Shown here: in pieces, positions 59,206 through 64,000 of the stretch | How the letters are laid out: every line of letters starts with the position of its first letter | Position numbering within the stretch: the stretch's first letter is position 1 | Origin: Hedera helix | Lineage: Eukaryota; Streptophyta; Magnoliopsida; Apiales; Araliaceae | Reading direction: 5' to 3' | DNA: 64,000 nucleotides | Assembly (NCBI GenBank): GCA_947179155.2 | Contig: OX359270.1 | Location: forward strand, 17,519,556 to 17,583,555 | Position numbers and translations under genes: made by a program | Notes under the pieces: generated by a model | Told to the model about the DNA's origin: nothing | Database searches by the model: none | What the model saw: only the letters and a program-made list of their open reading frames with translations

Positions 59206-61031
59206 ATATGTGAAAGTAGTATGCATACAAGTCAATCATATTTGATATAATGTAGCATGTACTTTGTAATCTTATTCGTTTATTAATAAAAGTTTATTTA
59301 TACAAATGCATTTTCTTTATCCATATTTAATAGATGATATTAATTGTGATAAACCCATAGTTGTTGAGCAATACTTTAGAATCATGATGATGATCATGCT
59401 AATGAGATCTAAATTCAAAATAACTCAAAACTAAAATTATTCCTAATCGTGGGATAACTAAAATGGGGATTAGTGAATCCGGATAGATTAGTACATACTA
59501 TGCTTGCTCTTTTGAAGAGGATAATTGATCTTATAATCATTTGTGTAGAGACACTAAAGCAAGTATGTAGGTGCTTATTAGAGAATAAGTTCACTGAACG
59601 TGACTCGCTTAAGGAACACCTAATGGAGTCTTACCTGTCTGTCAATAGGAGTTCCTTTTGTGATAGTAGTACAAGTGATCCTTAGACTTGAGATCATCAT
59701 AATATCTTGTGTATGATAAATTGTATTTTGGCATATTCCTTAAAACCTTTAGGGTGTATCAAAGGGTATGATTGGATATAATAAGTTATACATGGAGATA
59801 GGTGAATGATCAACAAAGAATCTACCACTTCTAGTAAAAGAAGAGAATGTCGTATGCAGTTTGATAAATGATAACTCAGTAGTCCTTGGCCAAGATAGAA
59901 TGAAAATTAGAAAGTAGTTTCTAATTTATATTAATTAGAGTTATTCATTTGAAGATCGAAATGCATATAATCAAATAAAATAAGACTTAACAATAATACC
60001 ATGTCTTATATTTGATTGAGACATTGTGAGGTAGAATGATTGAATTGTACAGTAACTATTCACTGAATAGGTTCCTTTTTGATTAAATGTTGAAATCTAT
60101 ATTATCTGGAAAGTCGTTAATCGCTAAGGGGGTTTACCCTTATTATGGAATAAATATTATTTATTTAAATAAATTAAATAATTTAATTTATTCATATAAA
60201 TAAGATTAGTATAGTTCTAATTAATTTATTCTATAACTGGTTTAATATGGAAAACCTAAAGGGTCACACCGTAAAAGAAAAATAATTATTTAAGAAGTAA
60301 ATGACATAATTGTAATAATGAATTAAGTATATTTAATTTATACTATGGGGATAGAATGAATTAAATAGCTTAATATTTATTATTTAGTATTTTAGAAACA
60401 TTAATTATAAATTAATAAGAGTAGTCTTATTATTATTATTACTATTATCATTATTATTTAGTTCATAAATAGTTTAGAAATTAATTAATAAAAGTACTCT
60501 CATAATTGATAATTAAATTCCTAAATAGTTTAGGAATTATAATTATTATATTAAATTAATTAAGTTACTAATTAGATTAGAAGTTTAATTAAAAACTCTA
60601 TTCCTAAAGGTGTTAGGAGGGTTTACTAAATCTATAAATAAGAGAAGTCTTAATATAGATTAAGGTTATATACATACACTTCCATAAGTTTTGGGAGAGT
60701 ACCCACATATTCTCTAGAGAGAAAAAATTAGGGTTTGTCATCACCTACTTCTTGAATTATTATTATTCTTTGGTAGATCACCTCTAGAGGCCAAACACTT
60801 GGGTGACTAGCATTGATCATTGGAATCCAATCGGTAAAATTCAAGGAGAACGTGAAGAACTTTGAGTTCTACAAGGGTATATCTTTAACTTCTTCTTTAT
60901 TAATTAATAGTTTCATATAAAGGTTGATCCTGGATTATGGTTTGTAAATTTTAAAATTTGATTTTACCATGCTTTCGCTATTTTATGCAATTTGATTATA
61001 TGTCTATGAATTTTTACAGACTAACAATATG
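59206..61031 (+). repeat. Solo LTR of the A/B copia family, TSD ATATG
   Basis: The LTR (59211-61026, 1816 bp) starts TGAAAGTAGTATGCAT and ends GACTAACA, flanked by ATATG at 59206-59210 and 61027-61031. It contains the family's TTA run, a perfect TTCCTAAATAGTTTAGGAA palindrome (60518-60536) and a TATA box near 60632. It lies inside the coding region of element E, so it arrived after E. A solo LTR forms by recombination between the two LTRs of a full element. Confidence 0.92.
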
Positions 61032-61750
61032 TGGATCTCGTCAACTGGGTAAGCAAGTAAGGACATCATTCAATGCAAAAAATCAGGTATTAACTTCATC
61101 ACCTTTATAATTATTATATCTTAATTTATTTGGTCTAGAAAGGCATGCTACTCTAAATGGTAAATTCTATGCATTTGTAATAGTTGATGACCTTGGGTAA
61201 CATTTCTTAAAACTAAAGATGAAGTATTTAGGGATTTTGAAAGACTTACAAAGAACTTGGAGACAAAGTACAGTCTCAAGCTCATAAGGATAAGAAACGA
61301 TCATAGTGGCGAATTTCAAAAAGAGTTCATATCATTCTGTGAGCAAAAAGGAATTAGTCATGAATTTTTCGCACCAAAGACACCTTAAAAAAAATGGGGT
61401 GGTGGAAAGGAAGAATATAACCTTACAAGAAATCGCATGAACATTATTGCAAGAAAGTAAGATTCTACAAAAAATTTGGGCCAAAGTGGTAAATACATCT
61501 TGCTAAATTTTAAATAGAGTACTTATTTGTCCTATTCTTTTGAAAACACCCTATGAATTATTAAATGGAAAAATACCTAATATAAGTTACTTCAAAGTGT
61601 TAGGATCAAAATGTTTTATACTAAACACTAGTGGTAACTTAAGAAAAATTGATGCTAAATCATATGAAGGAATTCTTATTGGTTATTCTCAACAAAGCAA
61701 AGTTTATCGTGTGTTTAATATTAACAAATCTTGTGTTGAATAATATGTCC
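61032..61750 (+). pseudogene. Element E integrase remnant
   Basis: Coding homology resumes exactly after the target duplication with GSRQLGKQVRTSF. Core residues follow (IRNDHSGEF near 61287-61313; KGISHEFFAPKTP near 61348-61386). The open tail 61540-61743 has KTPYELLNGKIPNISYFKVLG and AKSYEGILIGYS, the copia integrase C-terminal region. Frameshifts are present between these parts. Confidence 0.83.
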
Positions 61751-62139
61751 ATATTAGTTTTAGTGAGTCTAACAATGATCTGCCAAAAAAAGAGAGAAGA
61801 TGATGCAGGAAATATAGAGGCTGCAATCATTTCAGCAAGACAGAACAGTGAAAACAACTTGCTGGATTCACAATCAGCAAAACAGACAGATCAACACAAT
61901 TCACTAGATGCAGAGATACAATAGAAATAGCAAACCAGATCAGTAAATCAGCAAACCGAATTGGAAACTCAGGAACCTGAATTATAAGAAAAAAATAAGG
62001 AGTCTTCAATTTCCAATCCCATCCAACATCAAGAACAACCACATAATATCCCGATGCATAAAACAGCAAGACACATCAAAAATCATCCACTAGAAAACAT
62101 AATTGGTGACACTAATTGAGGAATTACCACAAGAAGAGG

Positions 62140-63060
62140 AGTACACAATTTGTGTACTTTCACTATATTTCTGTCACAAATAGAATCGAAAAATGCAAGG
62201 GAAGCACTTCTAAACGAAAATTGGCTTTTAGCAATGCAAGAGAAACTTCAACAATTTCAAAGATGTCAAGTATGGGAGTTAGTTCCTCCTCCAAAAGAAG
62301 TTTCAATCATTGGAACCAAGTGGGTATTCAAGAACAAGCATGATGAAAATGGAAATATAACTCACAACAAAGTAAGACTTGTGGCTCAAGGACACAATCA
62401 ACAAGAAGGGATAGACTACGAAGAAACGTTTGCTCCAGTGGCAAGATTGGAGTCTATTTGAATCCTACTTGTTTTCACATGTTACAAACAGTTCAAGTTA
62501 CATCAAATGGATGTAAATAGTGTATTTTTAAAGGGATACATAAATGAGGAAGTCTATGTAAAATAACCTCCTGGATTTGAACACGAGAAGTATCCTCGTC
62601 ATGTATACAAACTTAGAAAGGCACTCTACGGACTCAAACAAGCACCAAGGGTATGATATGAAAGATTGAGCAAGTATTTATTATCCAATCCAAAGGGTTT
62701 ACAAGAGGTAAAATTAATTATATATTATTTATTAAGTATGAAAATAAAGATATTATCATTGTTCAAATACATGTAGACAATATTATTTTTGGTGCCATTA
62801 ATGCATCACTTTGTGAGTGGTTTTCTAAGTGTATGCACAAGGAATTTGACATGAGTTTAATGGAGAGCTTAATTACTTTTTGGGACTACAAATCAAGCAA
62901 ACTAAAGATGACATCTATATTCATCAAACCAAGTACATAAAGGATCTACTAAAAAGATTCAGACTTGATGAGTCAAATTCAAAGGTAACACCAATGAGTA
63001 CCACGATCAAGCTTACTGCAGACGATAAAGGTATTGATGTAGAAGTTACAAAGTATTGAG
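62140..63060 (+). pseudogene. Element E reverse transcriptase with altered active site
   Basis: The open piece 62150-62461 has WLLAMQEKLQQF, IIGTKWVFKNKHDENG and GIDYEETFAPVARLESI, the N-terminal RT landmarks of copia. A stop follows, then HQMDVNSVFLKGYINEEVY and LRKALYGLKQAPR. The catalytic box reads His-Val-Asp-Asn at 62770-62781 where Tyr-Val-Asp-Asp is expected, so the second metal-binding Asp is lost. Further stops and a shift follow. Confidence 0.88.
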
Positions 63061-63062
63061 GT

Positions 63063-63720
63063 ATGATTGGAAGTTTACTATACCTAACAGTCTCACGACC
63101 TGATATTATGTATAGTGTTTGTCTTTGTAAACGATTTCAAGCAAAACCAAAAGAATCACACCTAAATGTTGTTAAGAGAATATTTAAATATTTGTGCGGT
63201 ACTATCAATGTTAGTTTGTATTATCCACTTTGTGAGGATTTTGATCTAAGAGGATATTCAGATGCTGACTATGCAGGTTGCCAAACTGATAGAAAAAGTA
63301 CGAGTGGTGCCTGTACATTTTTGGGACAAAGCCTGGTATCTTGGCATAGTAAAAAGTAAACTTCTATTGCACTATTAACAACATAGGGTGAATATCTAGT
63401 GGCAGGGAGTTACTGCTCCCAAATTCTTTGGATGCGTCAAACTCTAATTGATTTTGATGTGATTTGTGACACTGTGCCTATTTTATGTGATAACACGAGC
63501 ACCATTGACATATCTAAAAATATTGTCTTGCACTCACGTACAAAACACATTGAAGTTAGACATCCCTTTTTGAGAGATAATGTGTATAAGGGTTTAATTA
63601 AATTTGTTTGTCCCTACAGAACACCAACTAGCTAATATATTCACCAAACCACTAGATGAAGAAAGATTTTGCAGTTTAAGACGTGAACTTGGTATGTGCA
63701 AAATTTCATAATTCCTTATA
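63063..63720 (+). pseudogene. Element E RNase H remnant
   Basis: The open piece 63063-63359 has IGSLLYLTVSRPDIMYSV and then GYSDADYAGCQTDRKSTSG with the first RNase H Asp. A stop after SWHSKK and another a few codons later interrupt it. The region 63399-63635 continues with PILCDNTSTIDISKN and SRTKHIEVRHPFLRD, the C-terminal RNase H motifs. Together they give the normal copia order ending in LANIFTKPL-like text near 63630-63650. Confidence 0.88.
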
Positions 63721-64000
63721 TCAAATTGAATGATAAATATCTGCATGGAAAACTTGATCTACATGTCTATATAAGTTTTGTAATCTAATATTATACATGC
63801 TGCTACTTTAATATGGAAACATAATTTTTTTTAGAAACGATTTGCTGAAAAAATTAGGAATCAATTTTAAAAAGCGTAATTTCAGCCTTCCTTAGAAACT
63901 GTGTTCTCTCTCTGTCTTTCATCTTAGTTAAAAATCATAGCCGGGTTCAATTGAGGAAGGATGAAAACACGAACATCCAAAAGGGTTAGGGAAGAGGAAT

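Larger units (their letters stand above)
56925..64000 (+). mobile_element. Element E: copia (SIRE-like) internal region, interrupted and degenerate
   Basis: Gag, protease, integrase, RT and RNase H remnants occur in copia order, with stops and shifts in each. A solo LTR of the A/B family (59211-61026) splits the pre-integrase region. After RNase H (to about 63720) some 280 bp of AT-rich sequence reach the window edge. No polypurine tract or 3' LTR was identified, so the element continues to the right. Confidence 0.87.

Overview
The window is nuclear DNA of a flowering plant, most likely a eudicot. The evidence is a six-exon gene with GT-AG introns that encodes a tandem CrcB-type fluoride exporter, set among nested LTR retrotransposons (Ty1/copia, Athila-type and other Ty3/gypsy long terminal repeats) and MITEs. 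No bacterial, organellar, rRNA, tRNA or CRISPR feature was recognised. Species cannot be named from the sequence alone.

Layout. Positions 1-4474 hold the 5' half of a minus-strand copia element whose LTR (2987-4474) abuts the remains of an older plus-strand copia element, A (4475-8307). Element A sits in a long gypsy-type LTR, R1 (8308-8795 and 11074-12431), which is also split by a 2.28 kb solo LTR with the target duplication CTATC. A leader, a truncated Athila-like element (13252 to about 16060) and a second copy of the long LTR, R2 (to 19676), follow. Positions 20707-30342 are a complete LTR element, B, of the same family as A. It has nearly identical 2 kb LTRs and the duplication CTTTT, but a decayed internal region. 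Next comes a 3.6 kb solo LTR (30891-34523, duplication GTAGA) and then the gene neighbourhood.

The host gene spans about 35.9-51.7 kb on the plus strand. A probable untranslated first exon near 36.2 kb leads to coding exons at 39137-39520, 39641-39718, 47837-47935, 48514-48706, 50167-50591 and 51191-51409. They join without a frame break into a 465-residue protein with two CrcB repeats, which fits the plant plasma-membrane fluoride exporter (FEX). Intron 2 is about 8.1 kb long because it holds a minus-strand LTR element that itself carries an LTR insertion. Introns 4 and 5 hold MITEs.

Positions 52366-54985 are two truncated gypsy-type LTRs facing each other. Positions 55294-64000 are a SIRE-like copia element, E, with gag, protease, integrase, RT and RNase H all degenerate. 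E is interrupted by a solo LTR (59211-61026, duplication ATATG) of the A/B family.

The most interesting material lies in retroelement control regions. The A/B LTRs carry an array of covarying palindromes just before the TATA box. The B leader carries four spaced copies of a TTGTGTCACACAA-type palindrome. A and B share an RT active-site lesion although B inserted recently, so the family was probably mobilised in trans.
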